Numbered from the stretch's first letter, positions 26,504-35,649 are shown. The stretch: DNA of 64,000 bases from Natrinema ejinorense (GCF_002494345.1 NZ_NXNI01000001.1:1612001-1676000); one strand, 5' to 3'. Notes: generated from the sequence alone by a model not told the origin. Translations and numbers: made by a program.

Positions 26504-26527
26504 GGGTATCACCGTGGTGTGATGTCC

Positions 26528-26782
26528 TCACTTGACCTCGAACTCGGATTTCGGGGTCTCGCCCCAGAACCGTTCCCAGAGTTCGACTATCCCGGGGAAC
26601 GTGATTATGTCTGGGTCGGGATCCGGTGCGACGTGTAGTTCGTGCCCTTTGGTGTCCTCGTGCGAGTTGTCGTACCGACGAATCGTCCCATCGTCAAGCG
26701 TGCGGGGTGGGTCTGGCTCCGTCGCGCCGTAGTGGAACTTGTAGGCCCACCCAGACGGGTACGCGTCACGATCGGTTCGCAT
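26528..26782 (-). CDS. TumE (DUF6516)-type toxin
   Basis: From the ATG at 26782 the protein has 84 residues; a GTG at 26791 is in frame. SGWAYKFHYG and then TIRRYDNSHEDTKGHELHV and PGIVELWERFWGE are typical of DUF6516 (TumE-family) proteins. These are encoded just before an HTH antitoxin. The N-terminus is short for the family. An in-frame TAG immediately upstream separates it from another 24-codon open frame, so either the toxin starts here or its 5' end is broken. Confidence 0.72.
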   Translation of the reverse strand: MRTDRDAYPSGWAYKFHYGATEPDPPRTLDDGTIRRYDNSHEDTKGHELHVAPDPDPDIITFPGIVELWERFWGETPKSEFEVK

Positions 26783-26791
26783 GCAAAACAC

Positions 26792-26866
26792 CTAGACGAC
26801 GGTCTCATCAGGGAACTTCCTCCCCTCGCTCACGCCATCAAGATCATCGTCGGTCAGTGAGGCCAT
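26792..26866 (-). other. 24-codon leader ORF in frame with the toxin, ending in TAG
   Basis: An ATG at 26866 opens an acidic 24-residue frame (MASLTDDDLDGVSEGRKF and six more residues). It ends in TAG at 26792-26794, immediately followed in the same frame by GTG and then the toxin ATG. It lies close to a likely transcription start below the operators. It may be a leader peptide or the severed N-terminus of the toxin. Confidence 0.4.
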
Positions 26867-26874
26867 CCCCATCC

Positions 26875-26942
26875 ATTGGTCCACAGACCAATACAATAAG
26901 ACTATTGGTCTATGAACCAATATAATTGGTGGAATGACCAAT
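26875..26942. promoter_or_regulatory. Three ATTGGT-N6-ACCAAT operators
   Basis: Perfect dyads occur at 26875-26892, 26904-26921 and 26925-26942, each ATTGGT, six variable bases, ACCAAT. Starts are 29 and 21 bases apart. AT-rich TATA-like sequences lie between and within them. The cluster is upstream of the toxin-antitoxin genes on the minus strand and is the expected site for autoregulation by the HTH protein. Confidence 0.75.
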
Positions 26943-26943
26943 A

Positions 26944-27148
26944 TTAATGCGTTCCGCTTCTCCAGTCCATTTCACCACGTCGTGTCCTCCATTTTCCCAC
27001 CTTCTCGTATCCTCCATCACTATCTTCGTCGGAAAGGGTAAGATATACCGAATAGTGGCCACCCTTGTAGATCACATGCTGTGAAATGTCGATCAAATAG
27101 AATAATTGTGTGTCATCGTGCTCGGGTACAGTCTCTCAGTTCCAACAT
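26944..27148 (-). pseudogene. Degenerate small gene (frameshifted)
   Basis: On the minus strand an open frame ends at 26944 and reads DDTQLFYLIDISQ, YKGGHYSVYLTLSDED and GYEKVGKWRTRRGEMDW, which looks like real protein. It has no start codon in frame. An ATG at 27148 followed by MLELRDCT joins it after a one-base shift near 27123. I therefore read it as a decayed gene. No family is recognised. Confidence 0.42.
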
Positions 27149-27329
27149 CAACGAAGCAGTGGTCCCGTTAACCAACAGAGTGCCATGTTCTTCATCGGGC
27201 GTTGGTTAAGGTTGTTGAAGTGGATAGTGAGACTCACCTTCCAGAGCGGTACTGTTCGAAGTCACATTTCTCGATGAAGTCACTTGATCAACTCATTTGA
27301 GGTCGTTCTTGCTATCTGATAGAAAGTGC

Positions 27330-27357
27330 GATTTCGGAAATCATGATTTCCGAAATC
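27330..27357. promoter_or_regulatory. 28-bp perfect palindrome upstream of an ATPase gene
   Basis: Two 13-base arms, GATTTCGGAAATC and GATTTCCGAAATC, flank a central AT dinucleotide and make a perfect 28-base dyad. It lies 35 bases before the ATG at 27393, with a strong AAGGAG ribosome-binding site in between. An operator is the likeliest role. Its right half shares CCGAAATCGG with the tandem repeats at 50213. Confidence 0.55.
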
Positions 27358-27392
27358 GGGAGTTCTATTTGTAAGGAGATGCGACTAGGTGC

Positions 27393-28778
27393 ATGGAGCA
27401 ATTCGTTGATCGGGAAGTCGAACTCGACCAACTCACGGACTGCTACGAGTCCGAGACGGCAGACTTCGTTGTGATCTACGGACGACGTCGTCTGGGGAAA
27501 AGCGAGCTGGTTCGTCAGTCCATTTCTGATCGGGATGACGCCCTCTACTATCAAGCAGTCGAGTCCACCGCACAAAACCAGCTCGAGCAGTTCGTAGACA
27601 TAGCGACTGCACAGTTCCCCTCGCTGCGAAACGTTCGTCGGGACTGGGAAGCACTCCTTGAAGCACTCGGTGACCAAGATGCTGTTGTCGTCATTGATGA
27701 GTTCCCGTTCCTCATCGAAGAGGATGAGTCGCTCCCCTCCCGGGTACAACGGGTCTGGGATATGGAGTTACAGGAGACTGGAATGACGCTCGTGCTCGTC
27801 GGGTCCTCAATTAGCGTCATGGAAGAGAAGGTGCTCTCGGGGAGTGCGCCGTTGTATGGGCGACGGACGGCAACGATCGATCTCAAACCACTCTCCGTCG
27901 CTAACGCACGCCAGTTCTTCCCGGAATACGACCCTGAAACCGCTATCGCTGCGTGGTCGATCTACGGCGGGACACCGTACTATCTCCAGACAATCGACCC
28001 TGACAAGGAGTTAGGGAAGAACGTTCAGCAGTCAACCCTCTCGGAACGTGGGCTTTTGTACTCCGAGCCAGAGTTCCTGCTGCGAACCGAACTCCGCCAG
28101 CCGAACACGTACTTCAGTATCCTCCGCGCACTCGCTCACGGCCGCCGGACGCCAAACGAAATTGCAGGTATGGCCGGCGTCGAGTCGGCCTCACTCAGTA
28201 CGTACTTACAGAAGCTTCGCCGCCTTCGTCTTATCGAGCGCCACATTCCCGTGACTGAATCGTCGACCTCGTCGAAACGCGGCCGGTATCGGATCGCTGC
28301 TCCGCTGTTCCGGTTCTGGTTCCGATTCGTCTACGGCAGTCAGGATCAGCTTCGGATGCTCGGCGAGAATGCGTACGAAGAACTTGTCGCGCCAGAACTC
28401 GCGGATTACGTGAGTCCGCTGTTCGAACGGCTCTGCCAGCGAGCACTCCCAACTCTCGTTGATCGACAGTTCCGGGACGTCGGACAGTGGTGGTTCAAGG
28501 AATACGAACTGGATGTCCTCGGTCTGACAGAGGACGGGCTTGTCGCTGGGGAGTGTAAGTTCACCTCCAACCCCGTCAGTGAGGGCATCTTGTCCGATCT
28601 CGAACGGACAGCGGACGAAGTACGATGGTCAAAGCGACCCACCGGCGGAGAGCCGCTGTACGTGCTGTTCAGCCGGTCAGGGTATACTGATGATCTCGAA
28701 CACGCCACCGAAACGCGGGATGACGTCCGTCTTTTCGACCTGTCTGACCTAGTCACCACTGAGCACGACCAGAGCTGA
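27393..28778 (+). CDS. Archaeal AAA+ ATPase with C-terminal DUF234 nuclease-like domain
   Basis: The 461-residue protein has Walker A YGRRRLGKSELV (about residues 29-40) and Walker B VVVIDEFPFL (about 98-107). LVLVGSSISVMEE follows, all typical of the archaeal ATPase/DUF234 family. A winged helix (NEIAGMAGVESASLSTYLQKLRRL) precedes a C-terminal domain with ELDVLGLTEDG and GECKF, the D...E-x-K pattern of PD-(D/E)xK nucleases. Function is not established for this family; defence or mobile-element maintenance is often suspected. A paralogue is at 44311. An AAGGAG site precedes the ATG. Confidence 0.85.
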   Translation: MEQFVDREVELDQLTDCYESETADFVVIYGRRRLGKSELVRQSISDRDDALYYQAVESTAQNQLEQFVDIATAQFPSLRNVRRDWEALLEALGDQDAVVVIDEFPFLIEEDESLPSRVQRVWDMELQETGMTLVLVGSSISVMEEKVLSGSAPLYGRRTATIDLKPLSVANARQFFPEYDPETAIAAWSIYGGTPYYLQTIDPDKELGKNVQQSTLSERGLLYSEPEFLLRTELRQPNTYFSILRALAHGRRTPNEIAGMAGVESASLSTYLQKLRRLRLIERHIPVTESSTSSKRGRYRIAAPLFRFWFRFVYGSQDQLRMLGENAYEELVAPELADYVSPLFERLCQRALPTLVDRQFRDVGQWWFKEYELDVLGLTEDGLVAGECKFTSNPVSEGILSDLERTADEVRWSKRPTGGEPLYVLFSRSGYTDDLEHATETRDDVRLFDLSDLVTTEHDQS

Positions 28779-28789
28779 CGTTATGGAGT

Positions 28790-29415
28790 GACATCCTCCT
28801 CCGCGTTCATGCGGAGGAATCTCGAGCGGTGGGAGTTTCAGGTCTGCAACCACGGATGCCGCTACTTTACGGGAGTTCGCATCTAACCCTGTCGTCGTGG
28901 TCGGTGGCTGTCTGGCGTTCACGAGAACAGCGTTCTCGTGCAGCCCATCAGAAATCTTCGATTTCTGAGGACGGTGCCAAATCGCCGTTACTCCTATCCT
29001 CGGCGCCGGAAACACCCATCTGTTGTTTTTGCCAGCAGGGAGTCGCCGCCGCGTCGACAGACTCGGAGGTATCGGTGGGCTTGCTTAGGCCAACAGGTAC
29101 GAGACGAACCCTTCGAGGGTTCGCGTTCGCCATATCGGCGTTTCGGATACTGTCTCATTGGATGGCGGACAGGGCGTGGTTCGAAAATCGGAGATTTCCG
29201 TCATCACGAGAGAGCAAAGCTCTCTCGAACGACCTCCGAAGGTCAGTCGGAATCCGCTTCGTTCCAACCGGACCTTGCCACTCAGTAGGAGAATCATCTA
29301 CTTGGAAGCACAGATTGAGAAACTCAAGTCGTGCTATGGTCGGTGGGTTGCGTCACCTATCGACGGCGCGTATCCACGGCGTGAACGCCGTGGTATTGCG
29401 CCTACTCCGCATATA
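28790..29415. mobile_element. PATE-like remnant of an IS200/IS605-type element
   Basis: The segment ends in two palindromes: TCCTCCGC..GCGGAGGA at 28797-28818 and CCACGGCGT-GA-ACGCCGTGG at 29374-29393. On the minus strand its end (CTCCCACCGCTCGAGATTCC followed by the hairpin and a CTCC-like tail) is the form I know from haloarchaeal TnpB-type elements. No tnpB or tnpA frame survives. The length of ~620 bases and terminal palindromes fit a non-autonomous PATE. Several internal short hairpins are described separately. Exact ends are uncertain. Confidence 0.55.
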
Positions 29416-29422
29416 ATCTGAC

Positions 29423-31626
29423 TCAGACCGGGATAAAATCGGAATCAACGTCTCGACGGCGATCCGTATCTTCGAAGAATCGATTGAACCGAGTATAGAT
29501 GTCGGTGCATTTCCCACTACTCTCGTAACACAGGGTGTGGAAATCGGCGACAACTGCACAGTATCGTTTTGCCCGCGTCAGTGCCACGTTCAACCGCCTC
29601 GGACCGTCTTTTTCTCTTCCGAGGAAGCCAATCTTACCGTGACTATTGGACCGAACTAACGAGAGGATGATTGCCTCACGTTCGCTACCCTGAAACGAGT
29701 CGATCGTATCGACAGTTACCGCTTGGTCGTTCTGAATGTGATCTTGGAGTCGTTCTTCGATCGTTCTCACCTGTGCCGTGTAGGTCGTGATGACACCGAT
29801 TTCATCTGGCGACAGATCGTCAGTCAGCTTCTGGATGAGATACGTTACGAGACCGGCCCCAGTGTCGTTCGACCGTGAGTAATCGTCGATCTCGACTGAT
29901 CCACCGACATTGAACGCTTCCATCGGTTCATCTCTCGAGGGGAGTGGCTCGACAGTCCGTCCGTTCCGCAGTTCCCGATTGTAGAACACGCTATTCGAGA
30001 ACGCTGCAATGTCACGGTGCATCCGATACTGCGTCTTCAACTGCACGCCGACATCCTCGTAAACACCACCATCCGCATAGAGATGCTCAAACAGGGACAT
30101 CCCCAGACTCGATTCGGGAGGCTTTTCGATCGTACTGAACGGAGGGAGCTGCTTGTGGTCACCGGCGAGGACGACTCGGTCGGCTTTCACTAACGGGATA
30201 CACGATGACGCGCACGTTGCTTGCGTTGCCTCGTCAAGGACCAGGAGATCGAACTCACTCGGAAGCTGAGCGGTGCTGTTGTTCGTCCCGGCGACGACGT
30301 CTGGCGACTCGTTCGTGGTTCCATATTGCCGAACGAGATCGTTCGATCGCTTCGAGCCGTTGAGCCGTTTGAGCGTGAACTGGTCCTTCTCATACTGTGC
30401 ATAGGCATGAAGCGAACTGTCGTCTGGGTCGTTTTCTGTCGAGTCTCCCACGACGATATTGTCGACTGCCTGGTTCGAGTCAGTACAGACGAGCACACGT
30501 TCGCCAGCTTCGCCAGCTCGCCGGACGATCTCGATGAGCGTCCGTGTCTTTCCTGTTCCGGGTGGGCCGTGAATACAGAAGACGTCGTCGGCCAGTAGCG
30601 CCAGTTCCGAAGCCAACTGCTGTTCCTGATTGAAATCAGTGTCGGCTTGCGTGCTTTGGGCAGCCGCTCCGTTCGTGAATGTGATCGGTCGTTGGCCAGT
30701 CAGAACGTCTAGGAACGCATCGTCCTGCAGTTCAGTCACTGCCTCAAGTTCACGATCGGTTGGGACAGTGTTCAGCAAGAGGGAGATCCCGAGGTTAGCG
30801 TCGTTCGACAGATGGTGTCGGACGCTATTCGACGATTCGATGTTGCTCCAGTGGACGCTGGCGGTGAATCGAAGGCACGGATGGTTTCGACGGTCGCCGG
30901 TAGCGGGAAGACATCCCCATCACCGTGAAGTAGAATCTCGTTCCCTTGGTGAATTCCGAACGTGTTTGGAACGTAGTATGCCCAGTCGTCGCGATCATCC
31001 GACTCATCAGTTAGTGGTTGCGCTTCGAGTCTGCGTTGCTCGCCATCTTGGCCCCTGTACTCGACGGTCGGAGTCGCATTCCCTCCGTTGATGTAGATTT
31101 CACGAGCAGTGTTCGATTGCGCTCGCTCATAGTTTGCCTGGCGAGTTGCCTCTCGCTCGTTTCTGATGAACTCCTCGAGGTCACCACAGAAAGAATCCGG
31201 ATCGATTGTCTTCCGCGGTGGCCCGTTGTCGTCGACGGGCCGATCGTAGCTCTGTGGAAGGGTTGGTGGCTGATAGTCAGAGTGCCGGAATCGAACTCGC
31301 TGTGCCAGTCTGGCTTCTGCAAATTCAGAGAGGCTGATCGACCCGCGACCGTCCTCGTCGCGATACACGATGATTTCACCCCGGAGATCTGTGTTGGCGT
31401 ATCCGAGGTACTCCCCAGTCGGTGTGGCGTCGTCCATCCCATGGAGTGGGATAGGGATGTAATCATCGTCGCCCGAAAACTCGAGGTCGTGATGCTGAGC
31501 GAATTCGACGATCGGTTTGACGGGGACTCGCTCTCTAGTGGATTCAAGATCGCCTGCCTAGACCTCGTAATGGTGACCGGCCTCTGGAGAGAAGTTGGAA
31601 AGAGCGTGGTCGAAGAGGAGGGACAT
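29423..31626 (-). pseudogene. UPF1-like SF1 helicase, broken by an amber codon and a frameshift
   Basis: The C-terminal 451 residues keep all SF1 motifs: HGPPGTGKTRT (I), LLVLDEATQAT (II), VVLAGDHKQLPPF (III), TQYRMHRDIAAF (IV), TIDSFQGSEREAIIL (V) and RRLNVALTRAKRY (VI). Upstream, coding sequence continues in another frame from 30879 to 31557. Deleting one base near 30879 restores ...IRCLRFTASVHWSN... into SLLLNTVPTDREL. Further upstream MSLLFDHALSNFSPEAGHHY from ATG 31626 runs in frame into a TAG at 31558-31560. Restored, it has about 734 residues. It is divergent from an SF2 helicase. Confidence 0.8.
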
Positions 31627-31765
31627 ACCTGTTACAGTTGTTGAGTTACTCGATATTCTTGTGGCTTATCCTAGGTATGTTGTCCGGAATCACAATCGAC
31701 TATTGCATACCCAATATACTTTTGATAACAGACTGAGAAGTCCGGAAATAGAACGAGACCCCACA
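31627..31765. promoter_or_regulatory. Bidirectional promoter region between the two helicases
   Basis: This 139-base gap separates the divergent helicase genes. It has AT-rich TATA-like sequence (CCAATATACTTTTG at about 31710) suitably placed for the plus-strand helicase at 31766. The motif GTCCGGAA occurs twice (about 31682 and 31740), which may be a shared regulator site. Confidence 0.4.
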
Positions 31766-34174
31766 ATGGCGGAGCTTCCAGACTCATTGTCAGCAACAGA
31801 AACCTACTGTATCGAAGCCCTCCTCGAGGCAAAACAGTTCGACGAGATCAACGGAACCCAACGTGCCTTTTTCGAACAGGGCGGCCTTGAGGAGTCGAAT
31901 ACACTCTTGGTCGCTGAGACTGGCAACGGCAAAACGTTCTGTGCTGAGGCTGTCGTCAAACGGGCGCTCGAGCGAGGACAGACCGTCGGCTATCTCGTCC
32001 CGAGCGTTCAGCTGACGAACGGAAAGTACAGTAGTCTCAACAAGTGGATCGATACAGACCGATATACGCTGACAAACGCGACGTGGGGCGATGAAGCCGG
32101 CTACCAGTATGCCGATGTGATCGTCGCGACGTTTGATTCGCACTTCGAAGCTGCAATCCGTGGTGTTGATTCACGGATCGACGTCCTCGTCTATGACGAT
32201 TTCCACGAATTGTACTCGGGCTTTCGGGGGCCAACCATCGAGAAAAGTCTCGCGATGGCCATGGATCGGGATATCGAAATCTGTGCGATGTCGGCGACGA
32301 TCGGCAACCCCGACGAAATCGCCCAATGGCTGGATGCCGAGTTAATCATCAGCCCCGAAGACCGTGGTGTGCCCATCGTCGAGCGACCACTCGAGAAGAG
32401 TGGGAACAAAACCTACGGCGAATTCATCGCCGACCACATGGCCAAGCGGGCCGATGAAGCGCCGTTTATGATCTTTAACTTCACAACGGATCACACTCGC
32501 TCGCGAGCGGTCCAGATTGCCTCTCATTCAGATTTCAAACGGCCGGAGACCGACTACCGGGAGAAGATCGAGAATGCGATCGACACGACACTGACGGACA
32601 CACATCAGGATCTGATCAAGTGTCTGGAACAGGGCGTCGGGTTTCACTATTCGGCACTCGAGGACGACATCAAACAGATCGTGGAAAAGGGTGTCAAAAA
32701 CGGTGAAATCCAGGCAATTTCGTGTACCACGACGCTCGCCTACGGCTTTGACAGTCCCGTCCAGGCAGTGATCGTTGCCGATCTCACCCGGTTTGGGAAC
32801 TTCGTTGGGCGGTGGGAGTACATCCAGTGGATCGGGCGTGCTGGGCGTGACTCTGAGATGGAGGAAGCCTACGCCTACCCGATTTACAGTCGCGAAGACG
32901 CTGCTGATGTCTTCCAGTTCGATACCCCGGTTGAGGAAAAGTCACTCGAGTCGATCGGCTCGCATTTCGGCCATCCGAAAGGCTTGGACTCGAACGCTGA
33001 CTATACGACGAATCTCGAGAGTGCAAAGACGAACCTCGAATGGCTTCTGATCGAGTTAGTCCAGAACGGGTGGGACTCCGTCGACGCTCTGGTCGAGTTT
33101 GTCTCGTCGACCTTGTACGGCCACTACGCGCTCCGGGACCGACTTACGCTTGGAGAGAACCCGATGATCGGCGGCGAAGCACAGGGCGGTCGTGACGAAA
33201 TCGCCGACCGGGTTCGTGACGTGCTCACCGAACTCGTCGAGAATGGCTTCATCGAGATGGTCTCAAATTCGATGCTTGCAACGACCGATCTTGGGACGGC
33301 TGCGTTCGAGTACGATCACGCAACACGAATTGACTGTCCGCCCGTTGCCATCAAATCGTTGGTCGAAACACTGGAAGCGACTGCCCCAACTGATCCAGAG
33401 ACAATCGTCGCTGAATTGGCCGAGATGTTCTACCAGTGTAATCTCGGCGAGACGGTCACTGACGATGAGAGTCCAGAGTTTCTCGAACTCCTCGAGCGCC
33501 ATGACCTGGGAACCGATGAGGGCGGCGTCACAGCAGGTGTGATGTGTTGGCTCTGGGCCGAAGGAATCGATGTCGAACTAATCCAATTAACACTCGATAT
33601 CGATGTTTCACACGTCTCGCGGACCGGGAGCCAATTGGCAGAGGCGATTCGACCGCTTGCTGAACTGTACACAGCAACGTCGCATACGCCACCACAGTGG
33701 CTAGAGACGATGGCCCGACAGATGGATGCCGGCGTCACTGCTGAAGACCTCCATCTGACGAGTTACCAAGGCATTGCTCGTGGGCGAGTAATAATCCTCG
33801 ACGATCGAATCCGAAACGCCTGGCAAAAATTTGGTGAGGGGACCGATACCATCGATTTGTCGCATCCGACGATCAAGAAGTTAGCGGTTCAGTATGAAAA
33901 CTCAGTTCGCTTCGAACAACGGCTTGTCAGCAACGCCGAGGGTATCGGTTCACAAACCGCTCCAACAGTCGTCCAAGCAATCGAAGACTGGATCGGTGGC
34001 GACACAACGGTGCCAGCCCGGCCGCCGTTCACCGCATCTGGACGGGAGTTCCTCGAAGCGTTCGGCGGCAAAAAACAAACACGTACAGATGGAAGTGACT
34101 CAACGACAGCTATCGAACGAGGACAAACCTCGATTGGCTCGGAACCACGACCGACGTCACTTGACGATTTCTGA
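31766..34174 (+). CDS. DEAD/DEAH-box SF2 helicase (Ski2/Hel308-like)
   Basis: From the ATG at 31766 the protein has 802 residues. The helicase core is intact: LVAETGNGKTFCAEAV (motif I, about residues 45-60), VLVYDDFHELY (motif II variant), CAMSATIGNP (motif III), SCTTTLAYGFDSPV (motif IVa/V) and QWIGRAGRD (motif VI). The C-terminal half has winged-helix-like and helical domains as in Ski2/Hel308 enzymes. Motif II reads YDDFHE instead of DExH, which is unusual but common in some divergent members. It probably unwinds DNA or RNA in recombination or defence; its partner is the broken SF1 helicase. Confidence 0.85.
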   Translation: MAELPDSLSATETYCIEALLEAKQFDEINGTQRAFFEQGGLEESNTLLVAETGNGKTFCAEAVVKRALERGQTVGYLVPSVQLTNGKYSSLNKWIDTDRYTLTNATWGDEAGYQYADVIVATFDSHFEAAIRGVDSRIDVLVYDDFHELYSGFRGPTIEKSLAMAMDRDIEICAMSATIGNPDEIAQWLDAELIISPEDRGVPIVERPLEKSGNKTYGEFIADHMAKRADEAPFMIFNFTTDHTRSRAVQIASHSDFKRPETDYREKIENAIDTTLTDTHQDLIKCLEQGVGFHYSALEDDIKQIVEKGVKNGEIQAISCTTTLAYGFDSPVQAVIVADLTRFGNFVGRWEYIQWIGRAGRDSEMEEAYAYPIYSREDAADVFQFDTPVEEKSLESIGSHFGHPKGLDSNADYTTNLESAKTNLEWLLIELVQNGWDSVDALVEFVSSTLYGHYALRDRLTLGENPMIGGEAQGGRDEIADRVRDVLTELVENGFIEMVSNSMLATTDLGTAAFEYDHATRIDCPPVAIKSLVETLEATAPTDPETIVAELAEMFYQCNLGETVTDDESPEFLELLERHDLGTDEGGVTAGVMCWLWAEGIDVELIQLTLDIDVSHVSRTGSQLAEAIRPLAELYTATSHTPPQWLETMARQMDAGVTAEDLHLTSYQGIARGRVIILDDRIRNAWQKFGEGTDTIDLSHPTIKKLAVQYENSVRFEQRLVSNAEGIGSQTAPTVVQAIEDWIGGDTTVPARPPFTASGREFLEAFGGKKQTRTDGSDSTTAIERGQTSIGSEPRPTSLDDF

Positions 34175-34364
34175 GGCGTCTCTTATCCTGCTGTCACCAC
34201 CAAGCCTTACCTGGTTTCTTCAGAGAACGTGATTGGCTGGAGGGAGGATTTTCAACCAGTACTCGTTGACGATCTATTGGTCTGTAGCTGATACTGTCAG
34301 ACAAAAATATTTCAAAGAAGGGTACGCTACTCCGATATGACCTCTCTCGACAACGTCTTTCACG
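34175..34364. other. Short intergenic stretch
   Basis: This gap of 190 bases follows the SF2 helicase. I see no gene; it joins into an IS630 transposase remnant. Confidence 0.4.
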
Positions 34365-34583
34365 GCGAACAGAGTCCAAGAATTCGTTGAAGATACTCCG
34401 ATCGAACTGTGTTACCTTCCGTGGGGTTCACCAGAGTTGAACCCCGCGGAAGAGTGCTGGCGACAACTCGATCAATCACTCGGCAACCGCTTATTCGAAA
34501 CGCTTGACGAACTTCATGATGCTGCTCTCTGTACACTGGACGACGTCAATATACCAGATGTATTCACATACTTATGTCCGTGA
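34365..34583 (+). pseudogene. C-terminal fragment of an IS630-type transposase
   Basis: The open frame reads ANRVQEFVEDTPIELCYL, then PWGSPELNPAEECWRQLDQ and a C-terminal helix-rich tail. PELNPAEECWRQL is the last DDE region (catalytic Glu) of IS630/Tc1-like transposases. Only about 72 residues remain with no start, so the element is dead. Confidence 0.7.
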
Positions 34584-34625
34584 GTGTCAGCACGTTTCCA
34601 CGAACCCTACTCGTGACTAATTACC

Positions 34626-34641
34626 CAACCAGCACCGCGCG
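34626..34641. repeat. 16-nt sequence shared with 43890-43905
   Basis: CAACCAGCACCGCGCG is identical at both sites. Each precedes one copy of the structured repeat (34698 and 44088), at distances of about 57 and 183 bases. It may be part of the same composite non-coding element. Confidence 0.55.
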
Positions 34642-34697
34642 GCGGGCCGAATACCAAGAGCGGACAACCAACGCAACAGCAACCCAATCAGTCCACG

Positions 34698-34862
34698 TGG
34701 GTGGGGATGAAAGGGGCTGGCGCGCTCGAGGAACCCCGCCGACGCAAGCACCGCAACCTGTGAGGAGCGCAGAGAGGTCTTTGCGAGTGAAACGAGCGAC
34801 GGGCAGCGAGACGCGTGCGTCTCGCCAGGCGCGGGACTCGAGCGTGCCAGGGGCTTTCACCC
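34698..34862 (+). repeat. Structured non-coding repeat, copy A (long form)
   Basis: The element starts TGGGTGGGG. It has a 5' arm at 34708-34730 and a 3' arm at 34837-34859. The arms pair as TGAAAG/CTTTCA, a GGG/GGG internal loop, and a seven-pair helix ending in CTCGAG. The core GAACCCCGCCGACGCAAGC.. (34731-34757) is nearly identical to copy B at 44120. Copy A has about 50 extra bases in the middle, which form an additional hairpin (ACGCG/CGCGT-like). Strand is arbitrary. It may be an RNA or a DNA-level element. Confidence 0.6.
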
Positions 34863-35039
34863 TATTATCGAAAGCGGTGATTGCAAGTTGCTCAGTGAGA
34901 TCCACTCCATCACAGCTGATTCAGTGACTCCTCCACACACTACACCTGCGGACAGACCATCTATTCGTTCACCCGTATCATTACACCTCCCTTTTTTCTT
35001 TGGAACGACGCATTTAACTACCCAAGCAGTAGGGAAGCC

Positions 35040-35354
35040 ATGACCAATGTAGATGAAATATTTGACACACTTGCTGATGCGCAACGACGACGGTTGTTAG
35101 TACACATGCTTGAACACAATCCTGAAGACGATACAAAAGTCTATATCGGAGACATGAACGTCGAAGACGTCGATTTAGAGGAACTGCTCATACATATGAC
35201 TCACGTCCACCTTCCCAAATTAGAAGCGGATGGATTCATAAACTGGGATAAAGAGGATCATGTAGTTACAAAAGGGCCGAATTTTGAAGAAATCAGACCA
35301 CTCATAGAACTAATGAACAATCATCAGGACGAATTACCTAACGAATGGTTGTAA
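35040..35354 (+). CDS. DUF7344-like winged-helix protein
   Basis: The 104-residue protein opens with DEIFDTLADAQRRRLLVHMLEHN, the N-terminus of a very large haloarchaeal winged-helix family (DUF7344-like). LLIHMTHVHLPKLEADGFINWDKED is the DNA-recognition and wing region. It should be a transcription regulator of unknown target. The gene is AT-richer than its neighbours and stands alone, which suggests transfer. Confidence 0.78.
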   Translation: MTNVDEIFDTLADAQRRRLLVHMLEHNPEDDTKVYIGDMNVEDVDLEELLIHMTHVHLPKLEADGFINWDKEDHVVTKGPNFEEIRPLIELMNNHQDELPNEWL

Positions 35355-35439
35355 CTGTACAGTTTCTACAGTAACTCATTGCCTATACTTACCGATTCAA
35401 GAGAACAAAGCAAGAATTCAGACCACTTCTGATATCGGT

Positions 35440-35610
35440 TCAGTCGACGTACTGGGATTTCCACTCACGACGATCCTCGATTACTTGCTCTCCCTCGTCT
35501 GTAATCGCGTAGTAGTTTGTGCGCCTGTCGAGTTGTCCTTTCTCGACAAGGTCCTTATTCACCAAGTCCATCATTGACGTGCTCTGTCCTTCACCGAAAC
35601 TGAGCGATCA
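35440..35610 (-). pseudogene. C-terminal piece of a winged-helix regulator
   Basis: The minus strand reads SLSFGEGQSTSMMDLVNKDL, then VEKGQLDRRTNYYAITDEGE and ends EWKSQYVD. This is the recognition helix and wing of a small PadR/PhiH1-repressor-like protein. The upstream half is missing where IS4-type sequence begins near 35610, so I treat it as a gene truncated by insertion. Confidence 0.55.
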
Positions 35611-35649
35611 CCACCGTCGTAAATCGAGCCGGTCCGTGAGAGTTCATCT

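Noticed and set aside
34690-34880. CRISPR-like array near 34.7 kb
   Set aside because: Repeats are not regularly spaced; the signal is a single structured element with one distant copy.
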